Positions 6,300-13,384 of a DNA stretch of 16,996 nucleotides are shown here, one piece after another (position 1 is the first letter of the stretch; every line of letters starts with the position of its first letter). Position numbers and translations under genes: made by a program. The notes under the pieces were generated by a model. The model searched no databases. It was not told the DNA's origin and saw nothing but the letters and a program-made list of their open reading frames with translations. The stretch is from JBDTLH01 sp039934875 (GTDB taxonomy: Bacteria > Acidobacteriota > Terriglobia > Terriglobales > Acidobacteriaceae): NCBI GenBank assembly GCA_039934875.1, contig JBDTLH010000261.1, forward strand, positions 1-16,996, given 5' to 3'.

Positions 6300-7958
6300 A
6301 TGGCCAGTGCCAACATAGCTCCAGCACACGAACCGCTGCTGGTGCTCCATCAGGGAAGCGACCGCAAAGCCGTACCGCTGGCGCATCTGCCCTTTACGAT
6401 TGGACGCAGCGCCGACCGCGACCTGGTGCTTAACGATCCGCGCGTATCCCGCGCCCACGCATCCATCCATCAAATGCTCGACGGCTCATACGAGCTGCAT
6501 GACGAAAACAGCCGCTTCGGGACCAGCGTCAACCGTGAGCCGATCAAGACCCGCATCCTCGAACACGGCGACAGCATCCAGTTTGGCGGCGCGGGTTCAC
6601 AGGTGGTCTTCCGCTTGCATTCTGATGAAAGCCCTTCGCGGGATTGGTTGAGCAGTTCCTCCGCAATCCGCGGCTCCTCCGAACTTGAGCAGCTCAACCT
6701 GTTTCTGCAAGCAGCGCGCAGCCTCAACACCACCAGCGTGCTCAATGACGTACTGCGCATCCTGCTCGACTACACCCTCAAGATTATTGGCGCAGAGCGC
6801 GGATACGTATTTCTCAAGCAGCCCGGCGGCGAACTCTCTCTCGCACAGGCCCGCGACCTCGATGGCAACGACATTGCCGAGGCCACCGGGATCTCGCGCT
6901 CGGTGCTCGAGCAATGCGCCAGCAGCAGCGTCGAGTTCCTCATCGGAGACACCGCGCGCGACGAGGACCTGGCCGAGCGTAACAGTATCATCGCCCTCGA
7001 TCTGCGTACTGTGGTTTCGATCCCGCTGCGCCGCATGAGCTTCGCCTCCAATGCCACCCCGAATGAGGACGGCTCCAATCCCATCCTCGGCGTGCTCTAC
7101 CTGGACAGCCACTTCGCCACCCATAATCTATCGGGATGCAGCCCCGAGATCCTGCGCGCCATAGCGACCGAAGCCGCACGCGTGGTGGAGAACGCCCGCC
7201 TGGTTCAGGCCGAGCAGGAGGCCCGCCAGTATCAACAGGAGCTGGCCATCGCCTCGGCTATTCAACAGCGGCTCAGCAGCAGCAGCCTGCCTCGCACCCC
7301 CTACATGAACGTCAACGCGCGTACCGTCCCTTGCAAAGAGGTCGGCGGAGACGTTTATGACGTGGTGCTCACGCCCAGCGGCGTCGCCATCGTGCTCGCT
7401 GATGTCTCCGGCAAAGGAATTTCGGCGGCGATTCTGGCGTCCATGATTCAGGGGATGCTCTATGCCGAACTGAGCGCCGGCATGCCCTTGATATCGGCCG
7501 TCGCAACCCTCAACCGCTTTCTATGCGAGCGCGTCGGCGGGCAAAAATACGCTACCCTGCTGGTCGCCGAAGTCCATCCCTCTGGCGATATGGAAATGGT
7601 GTGTTGCGGCCATCTCGCGCCCATGCTGGTGCGCGGAGGACAAATCATCCGCCTGCTGGATGGTTGCATGCCGGTCGGCCTCTTCGAAACCGCGCAGTTC
7701 GTGAGCTCGCAAGCCCGGCTCGAGGCCGGCGACTCGCTCCTCTTCTTTACCGACGGCATCACCGAAGCGGAAAACGATCTGAGCGAAGAGTTCGGCGAAC
7801 ACCGCCTGCAAAACTGCACCTCAGCCGCCAATGTCATGGAGGCGACATTCACCTCCTTGCGCGACTTTCTCGGAACCCGCGCCATTCAGGATGATTGCAG
7901 CCTGGTTGAAGTCTGCTACAAGGGGCAGAGCGGTCAGCAATCGAGACTCAGCAACTAG
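6300..7958 (+). CDS. FHA-GAF-PP2C (SpoIIE-type) serine/threonine phosphatase
   Basis: The 552-residue soluble protein has three domains. An FHA domain spans about 30-106, with GRS at 35-37, the SRAH loop at 50-53 and DENSRFGTSVN at 68-78; this fold binds phosphothreonine peptides. A GAF domain spans about 145-300, ending in a helix that leads into a short linker (QAEQEARQYQQELAIASAIQ). A PP2C/SpoIIE phosphatase domain spans about 330-540 with its metal-binding residues intact: GGDVYD (349-354), DVSGKG (368-373), FTDGITEAE (483-491) and DDCSL (531-535). Such proteins dephosphorylate anti-sigma-factor antagonists or other Ser/Thr-phosphorylated regulators in response to the sensory domain. The ATG follows GAGGAA at slightly long spacing. 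The last residues (QSGQQSRLSN) are encoded by a heptamer-phased repeat that contains the stop. The partner kinase or anti-sigma factor is not in the window. Confidence 0.9.
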   Translation: MASANIAPAHEPLLVLHQGSDRKAVPLAHLPFTIGRSADRDLVLNDPRVSRAHASIHQMLDGSYELHDENSRFGTSVNREPIKTRILEHGDSIQFGGAGSQVVFRLHSDESPSRDWLSSSSAIRGSSELEQLNLFLQAARSLNTTSVLNDVLRILLDYTLKIIGAERGYVFLKQPGGELSLAQARDLDGNDIAEATGISRSVLEQCASSSVEFLIGDTARDEDLAERNSIIALDLRTVVSIPLRRMSFASNATPNEDGSNPILGVLYLDSHFATHNLSGCSPEILRAIATEAARVVENARLVQAEQEARQYQQELAIASAIQQRLSSSSLPRTPYMNVNARTVPCKEVGGDVYDVVLTPSGVAIVLADVSGKGISAAILASMIQGMLYAELSAGMPLISAVATLNRFLCERVGGQKYATLLVAEVHPSGDMEMVCCGHLAPMLVRGGQIIRLLDGCMPVGLFETAQFVSSQARLEAGDSLLFFTDGITEAENDLSEEFGEHRLQNCTSAANVMEATFTSLRDFLGTRAIQDDCSLVEVCYKGQSGQQSRLSN

Positions 7959-7977
7959 TCAGCAATCAGCAGCAGTC
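7932..7977. repeat. degenerate heptamer tract (NNTCAGC family) spanning a stop codon
   Basis: 7-bp-phased units include GGTCAGC (7932), ACTCAGC (7946), AGTCAGC (7957), AATCAGC (7964) and AGCAGTC (7971), with a 4-base phase break at 7953-7956. The 10-mer GTCAGCAATC occurs twice (7933 and 7958). The TAG stop of the phosphatase gene (7956-7958) lies inside the tract. Confidence 0.55.
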
Positions 7978-7996
7978 GGTGCCTGAATTGAACCGA

Positions 7997-8009
7997 GTCC
8001 CGTGGGGAC
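7997..8009. repeat. small palindrome GTCCC-GTG-GGGAC
   Basis: A 5-bp inverted repeat with a 3-base loop lies in the convergent gap between the phosphatase gene and lpxI. There is no U-tract on either strand, so it is unlikely to be an intrinsic terminator on its own. It may be the core of a dispersed acidobacterial repeat, but I cannot test this from one window. Confidence 0.35.
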
Positions 8010-8059
8010 GGCATAGTTGTTCACAGGTTCATCCCCCTGAGAAATAGGCTTTTACCAAA

Positions 8060-8087
8060 TTACCCGTTACAAATTACCCTTTATCAT
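8060..8087. repeat. heptamer tract (TTACNNN family) spanning the lpxI stop
   Basis: Four adjacent 7-bp units read TTACCCG, TTACAAA, TTACCCT and TTATCAT, preceded by TTACCAAA (8052-8059). The stop codon of lpxI (complement of 8084-8086) lies in the last unit. The same TTACNNN units recur upstream of lpxI. Confidence 0.6.
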
Positions 8088-8929
8088 TCACTCCCCACCA
8101 CCGCAATCCCCGCCTCATTTGCCGCCTCAATTACCCGCTCCCCATCCATCAACAGACACTTCCCCGCCGTAATCGCCAGGCAACTCGCGCCCGCGCTCTT
8201 CATCGCTTCAATCGTTGCCACTCCAACTACCGGCACGTCGAAGCGCATGTCCTGCCGCGGCTTCGCGGATTTCACCACCGTCAGCGCCCGGCTCAGCGTG
8301 CTCGCATCCGCATCGAGCGTCTTCATCAGCTCTCCCGCGCGGCGTATGGTCTCGTCCGTGCCTTCCATCGCCTCCACCGCAACGCACGCTTGCGCGGCGA
8401 TCACCACCGTCTGTCCGATGTCGTATTCGGCGATGGCGTTTGCGATCTTGCGACCATAGAGGATGTCCTGTTGCTCCGCTTCCGTGGGTGCGCGTCGGCT
8501 CAGCACTCCCGCTTTAGCCAGCAGCGGCTCCAGCAGCGAGGTCGAACTGATGAGATGGATGCCCTCGTCTTCGAGCGCCTTCGCCACTGCTCCGATCAGC
8601 GAATCGGTGTTGCGCGAAGCCAGGCCGAGCAGCAGCTTCGCCAGTCTCCAGTCCGGGCGGATGCGGGAAAAAATTTGCTTGTGCTTCACCTGCCCCGCCA
8701 TCACCGCCGTCGTCGCCCCCGCTTGCTGAAAGGTCTTAATGAGCTTCGAGAGTTCGCCCAGCGAGAGCCAGTGCAACTCGGCGCCCGTCCGCCCCGCAGC
8801 CTGCTCGATCGCCGGATCCGCCTCCTCTTTGATCGCCACGATCACCATCTCATGCCCCTGCGCCCGCGCCGCCTCCAGCACCAAGAAAGGGAAACGTCCG
8901 TTACCCGCGATGAGACCGAGCTTCTGCAT
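8084..8929 (-). CDS. lpxI: UDP-2,3-diacylglucosamine pyrophosphatase LpxI
   Basis: LpxI hydrolyses UDP-2,3-diacylglucosamine to lipid X and UMP, the fourth step of lipid A synthesis, replacing LpxH in many bacteria. The 281-residue product has the family's N-terminal nucleotide-binding-like LGLIAGNGRFP (4-14) and AVMAGQVKH (75-83). It also has AVEAMEGTDETIRRAG (184-199) and the C-terminal signature KPRQDMRFDVPVVG (223-236), with the conserved acidic residues D227 and D231. Length is normal for the family. The frame is also open from an ATG at 8971, but the 14 extra codons are made of the AT-rich repeat (KFPNYKFPNY), so the start at 8929 is preferred. Neither start has a clear ribosome site. 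It is the last gene of a leftward run after two glycosyltransferases, with no other lpx genes in view. Confidence 0.9.
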   Translation of the reverse strand: MQKLGLIAGNGRFPFLVLEAARAQGHEMVIVAIKEEADPAIEQAAGRTGAELHWLSLGELSKLIKTFQQAGATTAVMAGQVKHKQIFSRIRPDWRLAKLLLGLASRNTDSLIGAVAKALEDEGIHLISSTSLLEPLLAKAGVLSRRAPTEAEQQDILYGRKIANAIAEYDIGQTVVIAAQACVAVEAMEGTDETIRRAGELMKTLDADASTLSRALTVVKSAKPRQDMRFDVPVVGVATIEAMKSAGASCLAITAGKCLLMDGERVIEAANEAGIAVVGSE

Positions 8930-9016
8930 TTGTAATTTGTAATTTGGAAATTTGTAATTGGGAAACTTCATCTCGCGTGAGCAGCCTTTACCAATTACAA
9001 ATTACTCAATTACAAA
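8930..9016. repeat. AT-rich heptamer repeats with a 13-bp inverted repeat upstream of lpxI
   Basis: On the plus strand TTGTAAT occurs at 8930 and 8937, with a related TTTGTAAT at 8951. On the other side TTACCAA (8988), TTACAAA (8995), TTACTCAA (9002) and TTACAAA (9010) run in the opposite orientation. AATTTGTAATTGG (8949-8961) and CCAATTACAAATT (8991-9003) form a perfect 13-bp inverted repeat around 29 bases. The element fills nearly the whole gap between the GT2 gene and lpxI and replaces any recognisable ribosome site. Confidence 0.65.
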
Positions 9017-9025
9017 TCCTCTCCT

Positions 9026-9814
9026 CTACCCAAAAAATCTAAACCTCACAATATGCCATACCGCCGCCGCCCCATCCCGCCACGTGATCTTCTTGCCCTC
9101 TTCATACGTACGTCCGTGATACCGGATCGGCACCTCATAGATGCGTGCACCGAGCCGCGCCACCTTGATCGTGATCTCCGGTTCGAATCCGAATCGGTTT
9201 GTCTTCAATTCAATCTTCTGCAATAGCTCGCGGCGAAACAGCTTGTAGCCTACCTCCATGTCAGAGAGATTGAGGCCGGTCAGAACGTTGCAAAAAGTAG
9301 TCAGCGCCAGGTTGCTGATGTAGTGCCAAAAATATAAGACCCGGTGCGCGCCCCCGTGAAAGCGATTGCCATAGACGACATCCGCCCAGCCATCCAGCAT
9401 CGGCTCCAACAGCACGGGATAATCCCGCGGATCGTATTCAAAGTCGGCATCCTGCACCAGCACCGCATCGCCCGTCGCGATCGCAAATCCGCTGCGCAGC
9501 GCGGCTCCCTTGCCCCGGTTCACCTCGTGCCGTGACAACTGTATCGCCGTTTCAGGATGCGCCGCTCGCGCCCGCTCCACGATCTCCGGCAAGATCTCGC
9601 GCGTGCCGTCCGTCGAGCAGTCATCCACGATGACCAGCTCCTTCTCCAGCGGCGGTCCTGGGCCCGTCATCGTCAGAGGGGCGCGCAGCACGCTCTCGAT
9701 CACCGCCGCGATCGTCTCCCGCTCGTTATAAACCGGCAAGACGATCGACACCAGGCGGATCGGCGACAGGTCCCTGGTCTGAAATTTCGGCGTTCTCACC
9801 GGTGCTGGGCTCAT
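9026..9814 (-). CDS. GT2 family glycosyltransferase, DPM1-like polyprenyl-phosphate sugar transferase
   Basis: The 262-residue GT-A-fold enzyme begins its domain at VSIVLPVYNERETI (22-35). It continues with VIVDDCSTDGT (61-71), NRGKGAALRSGF (99-110), the DxD in VQDADFEYDP (120-129; D122, D124), YGNRFHGG (148-155) and SDMEVGYKLFRRELL (184-198). The end, RYHGRTYEEGKKITWRDG (231-248), is typical of the dolichol-phosphate-mannose-synthase-like group, which moves a sugar from a nucleotide donor to a polyprenyl phosphate. No transmembrane helices are visible. The ATG at 9814 follows an AAGAAG-type ribosome site and overlaps the GT39 gene by 89 bases; a GTG at 9751 would shorten the overlap. The likely role is to supply the lipid-linked sugar used by the neighbouring GT-C enzyme. 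The sugar cannot be told from sequence. Confidence 0.88.
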   Translation of the reverse strand: MSPAPVRTPKFQTRDLSPIRLVSIVLPVYNERETIAAVIESVLRAPLTMTGPGPPLEKELVIVDDCSTDGTREILPEIVERARAAHPETAIQLSRHEVNRGKGAALRSGFAIATGDAVLVQDADFEYDPRDYPVLLEPMLDGWADVVYGNRFHGGAHRVLYFWHYISNLALTTFCNVLTGLNLSDMEVGYKLFRRELLQKIELKTNRFGFEPEITIKVARLGARIYEVPIRYHGRTYEEGKKITWRDGAAAVWHIVRFRFFG

Positions 9815-11270
9815 GCTTCTTTCTCGATGACTCAGGTTCGGCTGACTGGAACAGATATACCCCGAGCACCACCACCATCGGCTCCAGCGGGGCTCGGTAG
9901 CGTGGATGCGGGAAAGTTAAATAATAGACAAGCGGGACCGTGATGAGAAGCGCGACCAGGAGGAACGCTCCACGCCGCCGCCGCCGCACCATCAGCCCCG
10001 CGCCCAGAAACGCAACCAGCGAGCTGAACGCGAACAGCAGGTTGCGTACCTGGCTGAATACTCCCAAATCATTGTCGATGCGCGGCGTGTCATACCAGAA
10101 ATAAATCACCCGGCAGAGGCACGCATACGCAAAATGGCGCGGATCGCGCGCGATCTCCGCCGTGGTCAACGCCTTCGCGCGCGCCACATATCCCACCTCG
10201 CCCAACTCGCGATAGCGCTTCAGCTCATCGCCATTATGCGACGGATGCATCCACCACGCCCACAATCCATCCGCGCCATGCGTGTTGCCCAGATGAAACT
10301 CAACCCAGAAATTCCCCCGCACGGGAATCAGTTTGTGAAATACCATCCAGTTGCGCGTTACCCAGGGCGCCAGCATCGCCACAAAGATCAGCCCTGCCAG
10401 CGTCGCCGATGTCCCCGCGCGCCGCCAGCCCTCCCGCTTGCGGTCTTTAAGGAGCGCCCACACTCCCGCACACGGCAGCCACAACAGTACCGACGGATTG
10501 GTCAGCGCAATCAACCCATTCACCGCCCCAAACAAAATCCAATCCCTCCGCCGCGGCACCAGCTCTCGTGGCACCGTCTGTGGCCCCAACTCCTGTGGTC
10601 GGAGGGGGTTGTGGAATTCTCCCCGCCCCACCCCCGCAATCCGCATCGCCAGCAGCACCGCGCAACTCAACAACAGCGTCGCCAGCGACGTCTCCCACTG
10701 CCAATGGATGGCCCAATACCACGCATAAGGAAATGCCGCCCATATCCACGCCGACCACAACGCCGCCGAACGCCAAAAGAGCCGCTCCGCCACGCGATAA
10801 ATCACCACCGCGTTCAGCGCGGAGAAGAGACAGTTAATGGCCAGGTCCACCCACGACGAGAGCAGCGTATAGACGCCAAACACTTTGAATATTCCGGCCA
10901 GAAGATACGGATAGAGCGGCGCAATCCACGCTGTCGGCCCGGTATGCCCTTGCAGCGGATCGGAAAAACCCCGCCCCGTCGCAATCGCCCGCGCAATCCG
11001 CCCCGTCTCCCACCCGAAACCGAAATCATCCATGTCATGCGAGAAGCGGTACGTATGCCCCACCGTCATCGCGATCAAGCGCAGGCAGAGCGCGGCGACA
11101 AAGATCGCCCAAGGATTCCGCCAATTGATTTTTTCCTGCTTCAGAGACACCAGTCTATCGTTAGGGGCAGCGGATAGAGCTGACTCTGGTCTCGGCGCAG
11201 CGGGAACGAGCCCAACCGTCTTTTCCTTCCTGCATCCTCTGTGCTCTACGTCTCCGCCGCCTCCGCCCAC
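9726..11270 (-). CDS. ArnT/GT39-like multi-pass membrane glycosyltransferase
   Basis: This is a 514-residue membrane protein with about ten hydrophobic segments, starting at WAIFVAALCLRLIAMTVG (54-71). The first periplasmic loop has acidic residues (SHDMDDFGFGWETGRIAR; D79, D81, D82, E88) in the place of the catalytic acidic motif of GT-C/PMT/ArnT-type enzymes. The TGPTAWIAPLYPYLLAG that follows (110-126) resembles uncharacterised GT39 proteins. Such enzymes take a sugar from a polyprenyl phosphate and put it on lipid A, protein or glycan outside the membrane. The track start is GTG at 11270, overlapping the LOG gene by 25 bases and giving a 50-residue Gly- and Arg-rich lead. A GTG at 11150 would begin closer to the first helix. 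The hydrophilic C-terminal tail overlaps the GT2 gene. Confidence 0.78.
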   Translation of the reverse strand: MGGGGGDVEHRGCRKEKTVGLVPAAPRPESALSAAPNDRLVSLKQEKINWRNPWAIFVAALCLRLIAMTVGHTYRFSHDMDDFGFGWETGRIARAIATGRGFSDPLQGHTGPTAWIAPLYPYLLAGIFKVFGVYTLLSSWVDLAINCLFSALNAVVIYRVAERLFWRSAALWSAWIWAAFPYAWYWAIHWQWETSLATLLLSCAVLLAMRIAGVGRGEFHNPLRPQELGPQTVPRELVPRRRDWILFGAVNGLIALTNPSVLLWLPCAGVWALLKDRKREGWRRAGTSATLAGLIFVAMLAPWVTRNWMVFHKLIPVRGNFWVEFHLGNTHGADGLWAWWMHPSHNGDELKRYRELGEVGYVARAKALTTAEIARDPRHFAYACLCRVIYFWYDTPRIDNDLGVFSQVRNLLFAFSSLVAFLGAGLMVRRRRRGAFLLVALLITVPLVYYLTFPHPRYRAPLEPMVVVLGVYLFQSAEPESSRKKHEPSTGENAEISDQGPVADPPGVDRLAGL

Positions 11271-11836
11271 TTCGCCTCGACCCGCGGCGGCTCATAGCGC
11301 TTCAAATATTCAACCGCATCGCAAACATCTTCCGCCGCATGATAAAGCTCCCGCGAAGACTGCTTCATGAACCGCTGTGCTATCGCGTGCTCGAGGAGCG
11401 CCGTTAACGGACCGTAGTATCCCGCCACATTCAGGAACACAATGGGCTTGGTGTGGATATCAAGCTGCTTGAGCGTCAGCATCTCCAGTATCTCTTCCCA
11501 CGTCCCGATCCCTCCCGGCAGCGCGACGAAAGCATCGGAACGCGCCTGCATCTCGTGCTTGCGCAGCCGCAGATCGCGAGTGACGATCAGCTCGTCCGCC
11601 GCCTCATAGACCAGTCCGCGCCCATAAATCACCTCTGGAACCACCGCCACCACCTTGCCCCGCGGATCGCCCGCATGCACCGCCCGCGCCACCGCTCCCA
11701 TCAATCCAATGTTCGTGCCGCCATAGACCAATGTGCCGAAATCGCGAGCAATCGCCGCACCCAACTCCCGCGCAGCCTCAAAATATAGCGGATCGATCGC
11801 ATCGCTCGAAGAGCAATAAACACAAATGCTGCGCAT
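11246..11836 (-). CDS. LOG family protein (cytokinin riboside monophosphate phosphoribohydrolase-like)
   Basis: The 196-residue Rossmann-fold protein shows the LOG signature: LVYGGTNIGLMGAVA (36-50), RLRKHEM (90-96) and PGGIGTWEE (107-115). The catalytic pair is probably R92/K93 with E114 or E115. The family splits nucleoside 5'-monophosphates such as isopentenyladenosine monophosphate, or AMP-like ligands, into a free base and ribose 5-phosphate; many members were once misnamed lysine decarboxylase. Length is normal. The start is the ATG at 11836, on the divergent side facing the amino-acid permease gene (about 123 bases apart). It is the first gene of the leftward run and overlaps the GT39 gene. 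Its link to the glycosyltransferases is unclear and may only be shared transcription. Confidence 0.9.
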   Translation of the reverse strand: MRSICVYCSSSDAIDPLYFEAARELGAAIARDFGTLVYGGTNIGLMGAVARAVHAGDPRGKVVAVVPEVIYGRGLVYEAADELIVTRDLRLRKHEMQARSDAFVALPGGIGTWEEILEMLTLKQLDIHTKPIVFLNVAGYYGPLTALLEHAIAQRFMKQSSRELYHAAEDVCDAVEYLKRYEPPRVEAKWAEAAET

Positions 11837-11944
11837 ATCGACTAGTGTAATGTCTGCCGCACTTTTTCCTCTGCTGCCACGCCTATCCTCGGAGTTAAAT
11901 CGAATTAATCACTAAGCGTCAGGTGCGGAAGCGGGTCCAGGCGA

Positions 11945-11950
11945 TAGAAT
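11945..11950 (+). promoter_or_regulatory. candidate -10 box for the amino-acid permease
   Basis: TAGAAT, identical to the -10 boxes upstream of 241 and 4500, ends nine bases before the ATG at 11960. No good -35 is seen at 16-18 bases. If used, the mRNA leader would be only a few bases long. No Shine-Dalgarno sequence is visible. Confidence 0.35.
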
Positions 11951-11959
11951 GCAGGTCAC

Positions 11960-13324
11960 ATGGCCGAGCCATCCGCTCCACATCTGCGCCGCGGCTTTTC
12001 CCTGCTGTCCGCCACCGCGCTCAATATTTCGAATGTCGTCGGCGTCGGCCCATTCATCACCATCCCGCTGATATTGGCGTCCATGCAGGGCCCGCAGGCC
12101 ATGCTGGGATGGATCGCGGGCGCGCTGCTCGCGACCTGCGACGGCATGGTATGGAGCGAACTCGGCGCCGCGTGGCCGGGCTCCGGCGGCAGCTACCGCT
12201 TTCTGCGCGAAGCTTATGGCCCAGACAAATGGGGACGCCTCATGGCCTTTCTCTTCATCTGGCAATTCATCTTCTCCGGGCCGCTCGAGATCGCCTCCGG
12301 CCTGATCGGCTTCGCGCAATATTTCAGCTTCCTCGCTCCCGGCCTTACCGCTCTCGATCTCAAACTGATTGCCGCCGCCGCCGGCATTATCGCTTTCGCC
12401 CTGCTCTACCGCAGCATCAAAGGCATCTCCAAGCTCACCGTCACCCTCTGGATCGGCGCCATGACCACGCTCATCGCCGTTCCGCTCGCCGGCATCGGAC
12501 ACTTCAGCGCCAAGCTCGCCTTCTCCTTCCCGCCCCATGCCTTCAACTTCGGCACCGGATTCGTCCTCGGTCTCGGCTCCGCCATGCTCATTGCCATCTA
12601 CGATTACATGGGCTACTACGATATCTGTTACATCGGAGACGAAGTCCGCAACCCCGCGCGCACCATCCCGCGCTCCATCCTGCTCTGCATCCTGTTTACC
12701 GCCTGCGCGTACTTTGCGCTCGAGATCGTGATCATCGGCGTCGTCCCCTGGCGGCAGGCGATCGATTCGAAGTTTATCGCTAGCGAATATATGCAGATGT
12801 TGCACGGCCACGCCGCCGCCGTAGTAATCACCCTGCTGATCCTGTGGACCGCGTTCGCCAGCGTCTTCGCCCTGCTCTTCGGATACTCGCGCATCCCCTA
12901 CGCCGCCGCGCGCGACGGCTACTTTTTCTCCGCCTTCGCCAAGCTGCATCCCACCAAAGATTTTCCCCACGTCTCCCTATCAGTGCTGGCGCTCATGTCG
13001 ATTGGCGCGGCGTTCTTCTCGCTCGATGCGGTCATCGCCGCGCTGATTACCACCCGCGTGCTGGTGCAGTTTCTAGCGCAGATCATGGCGTTGCCCCTGC
13101 TGCGCAAGCGCCTTAAGAATGAATTGCCCTACCGTATGCCGCTCTATCCTCTGCCCGCAGTCATTGCGTTTTTGGGATGGTGTTTCGTCTTTGGAAGCTC
13201 CGGCTGGGATTACATCCGCTTCGGATTCTTGACCCTCGCCGCCGGAGTCGCCGCATTCCTCATCCATGCCAGAGTGGGCCACAAATGGCCATTCGCGTCG
13301 CCGATTTCCGCAGCGAACCCGTAG
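11960..13324 (+). CDS. APC superfamily amino-acid permease
   Basis: The 454-residue product has about twelve hydrophobic segments and the APC-fold landmarks. The first is an unwound TM1 with NVVGVGPFI (25-33), where Gly-rich turns bind the amino-acid backbone. A TM6-to-loop region, YDYMGYYDICYIGDEVRNP, is followed by the RTIPRSI motif typical of the family (GYE...GEvkNP...iPrai). The segment RIPYAAARDGYF marks the conserved loop after TM8. It should import amino acids or a related amine at the inner membrane by proton or sodium coupling, or by exchange. The substrate is not predictable. It is divergent from the LOG gene and convergent with the ABC permease gene. The ATG at 11960 starts the typical short basic N-terminus (PHLRRGFSLLSATALN). 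Confidence 0.88.
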   Translation: MAEPSAPHLRRGFSLLSATALNISNVVGVGPFITIPLILASMQGPQAMLGWIAGALLATCDGMVWSELGAAWPGSGGSYRFLREAYGPDKWGRLMAFLFIWQFIFSGPLEIASGLIGFAQYFSFLAPGLTALDLKLIAAAAGIIAFALLYRSIKGISKLTVTLWIGAMTTLIAVPLAGIGHFSAKLAFSFPPHAFNFGTGFVLGLGSAMLIAIYDYMGYYDICYIGDEVRNPARTIPRSILLCILFTACAYFALEIVIIGVVPWRQAIDSKFIASEYMQMLHGHAAAVVITLLILWTAFASVFALLFGYSRIPYAAARDGYFFSAFAKLHPTKDFPHVSLSVLALMSIGAAFFSLDAVIAALITTRVLVQFLAQIMALPLLRKRLKNELPYRMPLYPLPAVIAFLGWCFVFGSSGWDYIRFGFLTLAAGVAAFLIHARVGHKWPFASPISAANP

Positions 13325-13384
13325 CACCGGCTGTCGGCCCGCGCAATCCGTGATTCGCGCAAGAATATCAAAAACGATCAGGCT

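Noticed and set aside
10134..11177. 347-codon open frame on + opposite the GT39-like gene
   Set aside because: The translation is Arg-, Pro- and Gln-rich with no fold or motif, and it is fully antisense to a gene with clear membrane segments.
11912..12970. 352-codon open frame on - opposite the permease
   Set aside because: Its composition is Gly, Glu, Asp and Ala repeats, as expected from the reverse complement of a GC-rich membrane gene; no domain is seen.
13340..13359. short stem (CGCG...AATC / GATT...CGCG) between convergent permease genes, considered as a terminator
   Set aside because: It has a bulge, only eight pairs and no T-run on either strand.
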